Virus record (IMG/VR): IMGVR_UViG_3300017991_000060
Location: 1 to 64,000 of that record
From: a virus
Reading direction: 5' to 3' (one strand)
Length of the DNA stretch: 64,000 bases
Below the pieces are notes generated by a model. That model did not search any database, was not told the DNA's origin, and worked only from the letters and a program-made list of their open reading frames with translations. Position numbers and translations under genes: made by a program. Each line of letters starts with the position of its first letter. Positions within the stretch are counted from its first letter, which is position 1. This document shows positions 7,840 through 15,900 of the stretch, piece after piece.

Positions 7840-7845
7840 TTATCC
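7834..7845 (+). repeat. Direct repeat, copy 2 (GTAGGGTTATCC)
   Basis: Second copy of the 12-mer at 6854-6865; see that entry. Confidence 0.6.
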
Positions 7846-8009
7846 GGGATGAATTGATGCCTCAGATTTCGTCCAGCCCTCGCGCGCTTTGGATCTCGGG
7901 CGGCGACCCCCACCCCCATCCCCCCGCTGACGGGATGCCTCGACCTCGCCGCGGGAGAGCTCCGCCGACGCCCAGGAAGGCATGTTGTAGTCCGTCGGTC
8001 AGGCGGCGA

Positions 8010-8038
8010 GAGCTCGACGAGCTCGTTCTGGCGAGCTC
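8010..8038 (-). terminator. Hairpin downstream of the MucR-like gene
   Basis: On the minus strand GAGCTCG-CCAGAA-CGAGCTC forms a perfect 7-bp stem, starting 24 bases after the stop of the 8062-8958 gene. Three GAGCTC palindromes fall at 8010, 8019 and 8033, with a fourth at 7957. There is no U-tract, so it could be a weak terminator, an RNA stability element or a protein-binding array. The rest of 7775-8061 holds no convincing gene. Confidence 0.4.
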
Positions 8039-8061
8039 CTCACGCCGAGATGGGGTGTTCT

Positions 8062-8958
8062 TCAGAAGGGCTCATCAGCATCGGGCATCGTCGGAGCGAT
8101 CCCGCCGGACTCCTCCACCGGCTCGGGCGTCACCACCTCCGCCTCGACCGGCCGTGCGGAGTCGGCGTCGAGGACCTGGGCACGCGCTGTGGCGCCCGCC
8201 GCGAGAGAGGAGAGGAGCGTGCGGACCGTCTCGCGCTCCGCGGCCGAGATGGAGGAGGGCACCTGGAGCACCTCGTCTCGGCCGGAGTACTGGTCGAGCG
8301 GCGAGCCCGCGGCGACCTGGGCGGGCGGCGTCTTAGCCTCATCGATGGCGAGCTTGATGGCCTTGAGCACCATGTCCTCCCCCGTCTTGAGCTCCGCGAG
8401 AGTCTGACTCGCGATCCCTACGAGGTCCTTCGTCGGTGTGGGGCCGCCGTTCTCTCCGCCCTGGGTGATACGCCAGTCCGCGCCGAGCTCCCGGTTCGTC
8501 GCGTCGAGTCTGGCGACGGCCTGGCCGTGCAGTTCGAGCCGCGCGGAGATGAGCCCGAGCAACGCGACGCGGAGACGGTCGCGCACCGGCCCGGCCATGA
8601 TGTAGGCGGCGACCTCATCGGCCAGCGACGCCACGAACTCGGGTCGGGCCTCCAGGTGCGAGGCGACGACGCGGACTAGCTCGCCTGGCGGAGCTTGGCG
8701 AGACGAGCTTGCCGAGCTCTCCCCGTTGCTACAACCGGCCGGGAGCCCAGTGCGGGCGCGGGATACGGGCGGGGCAGAGGCATCCTGACTGAACAGGCGA
8801 GCGTACCGAGCCGCTGTGTACCCGTGCGTTTGCAGATGAGCCTTCGTCAACCGCTTGAACCGCTTCCCACACAACTGGCAGACCACCCCGTTGTCTGTAC
8901 GCGCCTTGCGAGTCGCTTTCTTTCTGGGCTTCCCCGACATATTGCTCTTGCCCGCCAT
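8062..8958 (-). CDS. MucR/Ros-like zinc protein with SSB-like DEPF tail
   Basis: A 298-aa protein starting at ATG 8958 (GGAGG 7 nt upstream). Residues ~20-55 form a CQLCGKRFKRLTKAHLQTHG zinc finger followed by a YARLF segment, as in Ros/MucR regulators. The rest is helical, with a predicted coiled region and an acidic tail. The last residues, DADEPF, match the acidic-Pro-Phe tip of single-stranded-DNA-binding proteins and equal the end of the SSB-like protein at 38724. It may be a DNA-binding regulator or replication accessory factor. Confidence 0.7.
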   Translation of the reverse strand: MAGKSNMSGKPRKKATRKARTDNGVVCQLCGKRFKRLTKAHLQTHGYTAARYARLFSQDASAPPVSRARTGLPAGCSNGESSASSSRQAPPGELVRVVASHLEARPEFVASLADEVAAYIMAGPVRDRLRVALLGLISARLELHGQAVARLDATNRELGADWRITQGGENGGPTPTKDLVGIASQTLAELKTGEDMVLKAIKLAIDEAKTPPAQVAAGSPLDQYSGRDEVLQVPSSISAAERETVRTLLSSLAAGATARAQVLDADSARPVEAEVVTPEPVEESGGIAPTMPDADEPF

Positions 8959-8984
8959 ATACTGTCCTCCATATACATCGGTCC

Positions 8985-9027
8985 ACATGCATGTCTCGGT
9001 ATACCCTACGACATATGTGCCCCGCAA
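8985..9027 (-). promoter_or_regulatory. Candidate promoter/operator region of the MucR-like gene
   Basis: The 219 bp upstream of 8958 are unusually A/T-rich. A weak promoter pair, TTGCGG (9027-9022) and TATACC (9003-8998) with an 18-bp spacer, is flanked by two perfect palindromes, ACATGCATGT (8985-8994) and ACATATGT (9011-9018). The palindromes could be self-regulatory sites. Confidence 0.35.
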
Positions 9028-9145
9028 TGGAAGAGTTTGTAATGAGGTTTTGAATACTAGGATGTCTGAATACGGCTCTATACCTACATTCCTTCGTGCC
9101 TGTTCGTGGGGATATTCTCTGGTGGGGATCCGATTGAAGTCAGCA

Positions 9146-9185
9146 GGTTGGTGGAGGTTGGTGGAGGTCAGTGGGGGTCAGTACG
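9146..9185. repeat. Four 10-bp direct repeats
   Basis: GGTTGGTGGA occurs twice head to tail, followed by GGTCAGTGGG and GGTCAGTACG in the same 10-bp register. One-helical-turn spacing places all units on the same DNA face, as in operator arrays or iterons. It lies just upstream of the A/T-rich promoter region of the MucR-like gene and slightly overlaps the end of the gene at 9178. Confidence 0.55.
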
Positions 9186-9414
9186 TCCTGGGGGGAGACT
9201 GCGGGCTTCGGTGTCGTTCACAGAGGGAAGGGCCGGGGCAACGCGGGGGCTTGTCGTGGGCGGTGGCGCTGTGGCAGCACAAGAACACTGGGGAGAGCTC
9301 GGCCTGGACGGACTCGACGAAGAAACGCGTGCGGTAGGTGCACGGGATGATGGAAGGGCAAGGGCAACAGCAACGGGGGCGGTGAGGGTGCGTCCTCTGG
9401 TCGTGGGTATTCAT
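9178..9414 (-). CDS. Small cysteine-rich protein
   Basis: A 78-aa frame whose ATG at 9414 overlaps the stop of the 30-aa membrane gene (ATGA). It holds about ten cysteines (RCCCPCP, CTYR, LCCH, RCPG, LCER), suggesting zinc binding. Third codon positions are G/C-rich, which supports coding. No family recognised. Confidence 0.55.
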   Translation of the reverse strand: MNTHDQRTHPHRPRCCCPCPSIIPCTYRTRFFVESVQAELSPVFLCCHSATAHDKPPRCPGPSLCERHRSPQSPPRTY

Positions 9415-9503
9415 AGTCGCGGTCCTTCCCTCTCGTTCAGGATGACGAGAAGCGCAAACGCCATGAGGAACGCGGCAAGGGCGATGGTCGCTCCGGTGCC
9501 CAC
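9411..9503 (-). CDS. 30-aa single-span membrane peptide
   Basis: Starts at GTG 9503, four bases after the stop of the previous gene. The product is almost wholly one transmembrane helix (ATIALAAFLMAFALLVIL) with a charged end (NEREGPRL). Its stop overlaps the next start by 4 nt. A small phage membrane peptide of unknown role. Confidence 0.55.
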   Translation of the reverse strand: MGTGATIALAAFLMAFALLVILNEREGPRL

Positions 9504-9506
9504 GGC

Positions 9507-9869
9507 TCACCAACCCGTGAAGTAGGTGTTCGAAGTGGGGCCGGTGGCAAACGTGGCGGGGCCGTTTGAGTAGAAGGTGAAGCCGCCAAGGTTGCCGCTG
9601 AACTGGACGCGGATGCCTGGTCCTCCGATGACCACCACCCTGGGCCAGCGCAGGGGAGGGGGTGGCGTGGGGGGCTGGGTGCGTTGCCGTAGGCGCTGCT
9701 TCTCCTGGAGGGTGCGCCGGTCGAACTCGGCGTCGAGGGCGGCGCGGGCCATCCCGGCTGTGGCGAGGAGACGTTCGAGGGCGGCCTCCGCAGATGCGCG
9801 CTCCCCCTCGGGAGTCTCGGGGTGGCGGATGAGGGCGAGCACCTTCAGGGCACGGTCGATGACATTCAT
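9507..9869 (-). CDS. Hypothetical protein, helical N-terminus and Gly-rich beta C-terminus
   Basis: A 120-aa protein; ATG 9869 overlaps the preceding stop (ATGA). Residues 1-65 are helical. After a QPPTPPPP linker comes a compact beta-rich tail (VVVIGGPGIRVQFSGNLGGFTFYSNGPATF...TYFTGW). No family recognised; the linker-plus-beta-tail layout would suit a surface decoration, but this is a guess. Confidence 0.75.
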   Translation of the reverse strand: MNVIDRALKVLALIRHPETPEGERASAEAALERLLATAGMARAALDAEFDRRTLQEKQRLRQRTQPPTPPPPLRWPRVVVIGGPGIRVQFSGNLGGFTFYSNGPATFATGPTSNTYFTGW

Positions 9870-10222
9870 CGGCTGCGGCCCTCCCCCCACAGACTCCGCC
9901 AGAGGACGTCGTTCGGCTCCCAGCTCGGGAAGCCCGCCGCGTCGATGGACGTGCTCTTGCGGTGTCCGATGTCCCCGCCACGGTCCAGGAAGGCCGCCAC
10001 CTTCTTTGCGAGGGCGATGACCTGAGCGCGGTGCTTGATGCGCCCCTTCACCCGGAATACCACCCGGCCCCGCCTGGGGGTCAAAGGGAACACCCCCACC
10101 GAGAAGGTCTTCTGACTCAGCCACCTCGGCCGGCAGCTTGGGCCGGGGTCACACTGGCTCCCCCACCCGTACTCCGTCCTACCCTTCCCCTTCGACTTCC
10201 TCTTCCTCATCTTCGTTGGCAC
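9866..10222 (-). CDS. Hypothetical basic protein
   Basis: A 118-aa protein, start chosen at GTG 10222 because GGGAGG lies six bases upstream; the ATG at 10210 is the alternative. The N-terminus is very basic (KMRKRKSKGKGR), followed by a RVVFRVKGRIKHRAQVIALAKKV segment. No family recognised. Confidence 0.7.
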   Translation of the reverse strand: MPTKMRKRKSKGKGRTEYGWGSQCDPGPSCRPRWLSQKTFSVGVFPLTPRRGRVVFRVKGRIKHRAQVIALAKKVAAFLDRGGDIGHRKSTSIDAAGFPSWEPNDVLWRSLWGEGRSR

Positions 10223-10231
10223 CGTCCACCT

Positions 10232-10246
10232 CCCTATAGGTTTGGT
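10232..10246 (-). promoter_or_regulatory. 15-bp element ACCAAACCTATAGGG
   Basis: Copy of the recurring element, placed so that its last GGG merges into the GGGAGG ribosome binding site of the gene starting at 10222. Confidence 0.55.
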
Positions 10247-10264
10247 CCCCACCTCACCGGCCCA

Positions 10265-10474
10265 TCAGTCACAGAGCCCCCTCATGTTGGCACGCCGGAG
10301 GATGTCCTCGGCCGTCTCGCGCTGCCTGGGGGAAAGGGAGCCCGCGTTGGTGTAGGCGCGGCCGAGACGCTCCACCCACTCGACCTCCCGCTCGTTCAGG
10401 CCGTGGTCGATCTCGGAGAGGGCGAACACCACATCCCCGTCCGTCCACTTGCCCAAGTCGTTCAAGTCGATCAC
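10265..10474 (-). CDS. Small acidic hypothetical protein
   Basis: A 69-aa helical protein starting at GTG 10474 (GGGAGG 7 nt upstream, part of the 15-bp element). No family recognised. Confidence 0.75.
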   Translation of the reverse strand: MIDLNDLGKWTDGDVVFALSEIDHGLNEREVEWVERLGRAYTNAGSLSPRQRETAEDILRRANMRGLCD

Positions 10475-10483
10475 GGCACACCT

Positions 10484-10498
10484 CCCTACAGGTTTAGT
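10484..10498 (-). promoter_or_regulatory. 15-bp element ACTAAACCTGTAGGG
   Basis: Fills most of the 27-bp gap between two genes and runs into the GGGAGG ribosome binding site of the gene starting at 10474, exactly as the copy at 10232 does for the next gene. Confidence 0.6.
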
Positions 10499-10501
10499 AT
10501 G

Positions 10502-11356
10502 CTAGCCCTTGGGCGTCACCTTCTCCATCCATCTCTCCCGCTCGGAACGAGGGAGAACGTTCCACGTCTCCGCCGAGAGCTTGTCCCAATCGGTGTGGTC
10601 GATGTGGCCCGTCGGCTTGCCGCCGAAGAAGTGGGTGACTTGCCACTCGACGCCGGGGCGCGTGCTCGGGTGGAGCACGTACTGCCGTCCGCCGCCAAGC
10701 TCGACCACGTAGATGTCCTTGTCCGAGTACACGTCCATCAGGTGGGCGTCGAAGAGGTCGCGCGCCTTCTTCATGTTCATCGGGTCGCGCGGGTCCAGGG
10801 GCACGAGGTCGTACCGCCTCACCTCGGCCGAGGTGAGGGGGCGGTCGTAGACCAAGACGCCGTGCTTGAAGCGCGGGTTGGAGCTCTTGCGCGTGCGGAC
10901 CCAGCCCTTCTCGGGGGAGCCGCCAGAAAGGATGGGACGCGCCCACACCCCGTACTCGAACTCGCGGGCCAACGCCCCCTCGCTCACCTCGTACGTGTAA
11001 GTGGGCTCGGCGTCCTCGGTGATCTCGCCCTCGCGCACCTTGACAGAGATGTCCGGCACGCCCGCGGCAAGGGCGCGGTCCGCGAGGAGCTTCTTGTTCT
11101 TCGTCGCCCAGGGCACGCCCTTCAAGTCGGAGATGGTGCGGGCGAAGGCGAAAGCGTGGGCCTTCTTGCTGTAGGAGCCGATGACGATGCCGCCGGTGGG
11201 GAGGTGGATCACCGGCCACGGGCTCCCGTACACGTCGGGCATGGCGGCCTTCCGGTTGAAGGTGGCGATGTGCGGCCCGAACAGCCAGCCCTTCACCTGG
11301 AGCCCGGCCTCTTCCCACGCCGGGCCAAGCGTAAACGTCCCTGCCCTCGCCTTCAT
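10502..11356 (-). CDS. Hypothetical protein
   Basis: A 284-aa protein starting at ATG 11356 directly after AGGAGGTAGGG. Mixed alpha/beta with motifs GGIVIGSYSKKAHAFAFA and HGVLVYDRPLTSAEVRRYDLVPL; no transmembrane segment. No family recognised. Its ribosome binding site contains the stop codon of the upstream gene, so the pair is coupled. It lies among the ART/GNAT multidomain proteins. Confidence 0.8.
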   Translation of the reverse strand: MKARAGTFTLGPAWEEAGLQVKGWLFGPHIATFNRKAAMPDVYGSPWPVIHLPTGGIVIGSYSKKAHAFAFARTISDLKGVPWATKNKKLLADRALAAGVPDISVKVREGEITEDAEPTYTYEVSEGALAREFEYGVWARPILSGGSPEKGWVRTRKSSNPRFKHGVLVYDRPLTSAEVRRYDLVPLDPRDPMNMKKARDLFDAHLMDVYSDKDIYVVELGGGRQYVLHPSTRPGVEWQVTHFFGGKPTGHIDHTDWDKLSAETWNVLPRSERERWMEKVTPKG

Positions 11357-11358
11357 CC

Positions 11359-12225
11359 CTACCTCCTGATCTCCAGGTTGTACTCCTCGGGCAAGCCGGA
11401 GTCGATGAGCCAGTCGATGAGCTCGTCGTCCGTGTACTCGTCTCCGTCGAAGGCGAGGGGGGTGAGCTCCTCGCGCACCTCCGGCACGAAGTACCGCTTG
11501 AGGTCCAGGCGCGTGACATCCCGTCGGTCGAGCTCCTCGTGGTCGTCGAAGTAGTAGAGGACCCTCCACGCACGAGTCAATTGGGGGTCGCCCGACTCGA
11601 ACGTCGGCACCGGATCACCGCGCCGGTGCATGATCTCCATCATGTCCTGGACGATGCTCCTGGGCGTCACCGTCTGGACGTGCTTCCACACGCCGGGCGG
11701 GAGCGCCTCGACGGGCGCGAAGAGGATGTAGGAGGGCGGGATCTCGTCGGCGTTGGAGGCGAGGAAGGCCATCGGGTCGTCCAAGGGGGCCTTGCTCGTC
11801 GAGTGGGGGTCCGGGATGGTGTACATCGGGAGGTTCGGCTTGGCGGTGATGCTGTAGATGTGGACTGGGCGGTCCGGGGAAAGGAACGGCTCGCCGGAAC
11901 CTGGGTGCTCGTCGGCGGCGAGGCGGCCGACCCATGCCGGGCCGGTGCCTGAGTCCGAAACGTGCAAGCCGTAGAAGCCGGGGAGGCCGTACTTCACCAT
12001 GTCGATGGGGAGGGTGAGGGGACCGGACTCCCTACGGCCGGTGTCCACCCGGTCGAACTTCCGGCCCGAGCGCACGGCCCTCGGGGTGGCATTCGTCCAC
12101 CCGCTTCGGACGTGGGTACCAAGCACGCGGGCATCCATCGCCTTGGCGTTGGGGAACCCGGCCGCCGCAGCGTACGCATCCCGGTTGGTGCGACGCCACC
12201 GTACCTCCTGGAGCCCAGTGTCCAT
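11359..12225 (-). CDS. Hypothetical protein
   Basis: A 288-aa protein starting at ATG 12225, one base after the TAG of the preceding gene; GAGG overlaps that stop. It contains a GFYGLHVSDSG...VHIYSITAKPNLPMYTIPD region that could be a compact alpha/beta enzyme core (the order GLHVS...IY.I..KP recalls ART-type folds, weakly) and an acidic C-terminus. Function unknown. Confidence 0.8.
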   Translation of the reverse strand: MDTGLQEVRWRRTNRDAYAAAAGFPNAKAMDARVLGTHVRSGWTNATPRAVRSGRKFDRVDTGRRESGPLTLPIDMVKYGLPGFYGLHVSDSGTGPAWVGRLAADEHPGSGEPFLSPDRPVHIYSITAKPNLPMYTIPDPHSTSKAPLDDPMAFLASNADEIPPSYILFAPVEALPPGVWKHVQTVTPRSIVQDMMEIMHRRGDPVPTFESGDPQLTRAWRVLYYFDDHEELDRRDVTRLDLKRYFVPEVREELTPLAFDGDEYTDDELIDWLIDSGLPEEYNLEIRR

Positions 12226-12228
12226 CCC

Positions 12229-12852
12229 CTACACCTCGATCCCAAAGCCTTCGATCTTCTCGATGGTCTTCGCGAGCATCCCCTCCACGTCCGAGAGGTC
12301 GCCCAGAGGGATGCCCTGGACACCAAGGCGACGGTCCTCGAAGGGGAGATGCAAGCGGTACTTGCCCTTCGTGCCGGTGACCTTCAGCTTGTCCCAGCGC
12401 GCGGTACGTAGGAGGTGGGAAAGGGCGTTGAAGAAGAGGCGGCGGGCGGCATCCTTCTTCTCGGTGGCACTCGGCTTCGCCCCCTTGGCCTTAGCCTTCT
12501 TCTTCGGGGGCAGCACGAGGACGGAGCCGCCTTTGAAGTCCACGAAGAGGAGGGCGTCGTGGAGGTAGGGGGTGCTGGCGGAGACGGACCGTTTCCCGAA
12601 GAGGTTGCGCCACGCGCGCTCCCCAGCCTTCTTCGCCCCCGCCACGTTCGCCGCGCCCGAGTCGAAGCTCCACGCCTGGATGAGCGGGTTCGTGCGGCTC
12701 ACGCGAAGGACGCGTATCGGGCCGTGGGGGCGGTCGGGGAACTGGGGGTCCGGGCCAATAGCCGCGATCCCCGCGGGCTTGAGGAACTGGTACGGGGAGA
12801 GGACCTCCCAATCCCCTACAGGTTTGGTGCTCGACTCGTACGTGTACCCCAC
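12229..12852 (-). CDS. Hypothetical protein with MGYTYES start
   Basis: A 207-aa protein. I place the start at GTG 12852, which has GGGAGG five bases upstream and gives MGYTYESS, matching the MRFTYES starts at 22174 and 21367; an ATG twelve codons upstream lacks a ribosome binding site. Middle region has a KKKAKAKGAKP basic linker. Codons 9-13 contain one copy of the 15-bp element. Function unknown. Confidence 0.75.
   Translation of the reverse strand: MGYTYESSTKPVGDWEVLSPYQFLKPAGIAAIGPDPQFPDRPHGPIRVLRVSRTNPLIQAWSFDSGAANVAGAKKAGERAWRNLFGKRSVSASTPYLHDALLFVDFKGGSVLVLPPKKKAKAKGAKPSATEKKDAARRLFFNALSHLLRTARWDKLKVTGTKGKYRLHLPFEDRRLGVQGIPLGDLSDVEGMLAKTIEKIEGFGIEV
12814..12828 (-). promoter_or_regulatory. 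15-bp element ACCAAACCTGTAGGG inside a gene
   Basis: Copy of the recurring element located within codons 8-13 of the gene starting at 12852, followed by GGGAGG a few bases later. Because it is intragenic, conservation of the DNA word rather than the protein is notable. Confidence 0.5.
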
Positions 12853-12963
12853 CGTCTCCTCCCGCTTGCAGATGAATCGCAAGGCCATCTCGTTTCGACT
12901 TTCGGCCTCCCCCCAGTGTCCCTGGGACCCCCTGGGGGCAGAACGGCTCAGGCGCGGGCTCCC

Positions 12964-15900
12964 CTACTTCCTCAACCGCCGTTTCCGGCGCTTCCTTGGC
13001 GGTCCCGACTTGTGGTCCGACTCGTGATCGAAGGCGGCACGGTTCGCCAGGTTCCCCGCCGCGTTGTTCCTGGTGTTCCCATCCTTGTGGTGAACGTGCT
13101 TCCCGTCCCCCACACGGGCCTTGCCCTTCTTGATGAGCTTGTACCGGGCGCGGTTCCTCGCGCATCGGTCGTCCTTCCGAGCGCGCGTCTCGCGGGCGTA
13201 CTCGGCGCGGTAGTCCCGCTCGCGCTCCTGGAGCCGTGACCCTTCCCGCCACTTCGAGCCGAGGTCCGTCAAGCCGGAGGGCGGGATGCTCTTGAGCCCG
13301 TGGTGGCGCTTGATCTCCTGGAACATCGCCGTGGCAACACCGCGCCGGCGGTGCTCCTCGGGGACTTCGATGTGGTCGATGCGCGCCGTGCCGTCATCGA
13401 AGTACGAGTACTCCACCTTCCCCACCACGCGCCCGGCGTGGTCTCGGGCGATGAGGCCCATGTAGTGCTGCCCCTGGTAGCTGTCCGTGTGGAGGTGCTC
13501 GAAGCGGAGCCCGAGGGCCGGCATGATGGCCGGCTTGCCGTGCCGCTTCTCCAGGTAGCGGAGGATGGTGTCCTCGCTCGGGGAGGTGGGCGCGTGCTCC
13601 AGGTGCAAGCGCCCGCCCTTCCAGGAGGCGAAGCGCCCGCCCCCCATCCAGAGGAGGTCCAGGGCCACCCCGTCCGTCCAGAGCTTCGCGGACTCCGCCG
13701 GCCGCCGCGCGAGGAAAGCGTCGATGACCTTCTTGTGCGCCGGCGTGAGCTCGATGCGCTCCATCACGATCTCTCGCCCGTGTAGGTACCCCTTTGCGGC
13801 GAAGTCCTGATGCAGCGCGAGGGCATCCGGGGTGCGGTCGTCAGAGACGAGCAGCTTGCCGCCCTGCTCCCTAGCCCACCGCGCGGCGTGGCGGTACATC
13901 TTCGTCGCCCATCCCCTACGTTGGAAGGCGGGCCACACCATCACGTTGCTCACCTCGAACCCGCCCGGCACGGGCACGACAGCGATCTCCCCCACCTCCT
14001 TCCCACCGTCCCGGAAGATGAACTGGTGCTTGCCTCCGTAGCTGGCGTGCTGTATCGCCGCTTCGGTGAGCCCGCCGCCGTGGGCCTTGTGCACCGCCAT
14101 CACGGCCGGAACGGCGCGCCTCACCACGTCCTCGGCCGGACCATCCAGGACCAGGAGACCCATGCGCGCGAGCATGGGGAGGGTGTAGGGGGGCGAGATG
14201 CGGTACCGTCGGCTCACCGGGTCCTTCATCCACCCGCGCTTGCCGCGCTTCTCCCGCGCGAGCCACTGGTCGCAGTCGTCGTTCGGGTTCGAGGGGGTGA
14301 GGTGGCCTTGCTCGTCGTCCATCTGATGCTTCGTCACGTCCGGGCGCGCGGTGTCGTAGTGCTTCCAGACACGGTACGCCGCGGGGGAGAGGTCCTGGCG
14401 ATCCGAGATGAGCCCACCGCCCATGATCGAGGCGAGCTCGATGGCCACGTCGTAGAGTAGCGGCCCGAAGCCGTGATCGGAGCGAGAGAAGTCCACCTCC
14501 CAAGCACCATCGCACGGCGTCTCCGGGTTGTCGATGCGCGCGATGGTGATCCGGCCCGCGGGGCGCGCGGCCGGGGAGTCAGCCTCCAGGTCCCAGTACT
14601 GGGTGAGGATGATGTTGTTCCCGGCGCGGACCCAGACCCCTACACCGGGCGGGAGCGCCTGGGGTCCCTTCGCCGCTTCGGTGAGCGCGCCGCGGATGGT
14701 GTCCTCGCGGTCGCCGCCGTCGATCACCAGGCGGTCCATGCGCGCCAACATGGGGAGGGTGTAGGGAGGGTCGATCACGTACCGGCGAGAAATGGGGTCC
14801 TTCACCCACCCGCGCTTGCCGTACTTCTGCCGCGAGAGCGCCTGGTCACAGTCGTCCTCTGGGCGCGCCGGCGTCAGCGTCCCGTACTCATTGTCGAGCT
14901 GGTGCTTCTCCACGTCCGGCCGCTTGGTGTCGTAGTGCTTCCAGACTTTCCGCGCCGAGTTGGAGACGGACCGGCGATCCGAGATGAGGCCGCCGCCCAG
15001 GATCGAGGCGACCTCCACCGCGGCGTCGTAGAGGAGCGGCCCGAAGCCATGCGTCGCCCCGGACATCTTCACCTCCCACGCACCCTCGCACGGCCAGATG
15101 CTCTCGACGCGATGGAACGTGATCTCCCCCTCCAAACCTGGCCGCTCGGACGGCTCCCCAGTTTCGAGGTCACAGTAGTACACCTTGCTGATGTAGTTAC
15201 CGGCGCGCACGCCGATTCCGATGCCCGACGGGAGGTCGCGCGGCCCCTTCGCCACCTCGTCGAGCGCGGCCACCCGCTCCCGGATGTGTAGGCGTTCAGT
15301 CAGGTCAGCCCGGAGGGCGTCCTCGGCCTCCGCCATCTCCCAGGGGTCCAAAGGTCCAGCGAAGTCGCTCGGCTGCATGTCGGTGTGCTTCGCGAGGCGC
15401 TTCACCACTGACGGGATGTGCGGCCCGTTGTAGTAGAGGCGGCCCGCCTTCGCGAGCGCACGCATCGTGCTCCTCGGGTCCTTCTGGGAGCGCCGGAAGC
15501 GGCGGGACAGGGCGCTCAGGTGCCACGGGTCCGCGTCATCCTCGGCCGATCCCTGGTCACAGTCGTCGCTCGGGTCCTGGGGGGTGAGGTCGCCGTATTG
15601 GTTGTCGAGCTGTGCCTTCGTCACGTCGCGGCGGCGCTTGTCGTAGTAGCCCCAAACGCGGGCGGCGTCACCGGACACCGTGACCCGATCCGACATGAGC
15701 CCTCCCCCAGCCGCGGTGGCGAGCTCCATCGCCACGTCGTACAGGAGCGGCCCCCATCCACGGCCCGCCTCAGCGCCGGACACCATGAAAGCATCGCTAC
15801 ACGGGCCGTGCCCGCCGCGATCAATGCTCACCTCACCGCGCATCTCGGCCTCATCCTCAGCGGCGATGTCCCAGTACACCACCTGGAAGGAGTTGGGGCT

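Noticed and set aside
8010-8038. Restriction-site cluster (GAGCTC) as an attachment site
   Set aside because: No integrase gene or tRNA fragment is present; the palindromes are better explained as a hairpin after the gene.
7854-8336. Possible plus-strand gene following the 15-bp element at 7825
   Set aside because: It lacks a ribosome binding site, has a Pro/Arg/Ser-rich random-looking product and runs antisense into the MucR-like gene.
9962-11554. A 530-codon open frame on the plus strand
   Set aside because: It is antisense to minus-strand genes with proper starts and couplings. Very high GC leaves antisense frames open; its protein is Leu/Val/His/Arg-rich without motifs. The same holds for long plus-strand frames at 15418-17319, 17764-19164 and 38685-40391.
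12888-12964. ATG at 12888 as the start of the 12229 gene
   Set aside because: No ribosome binding site at a workable distance, whereas GTG 12852 has GGGAGG at five bases and gives the shared MGYTYES start.
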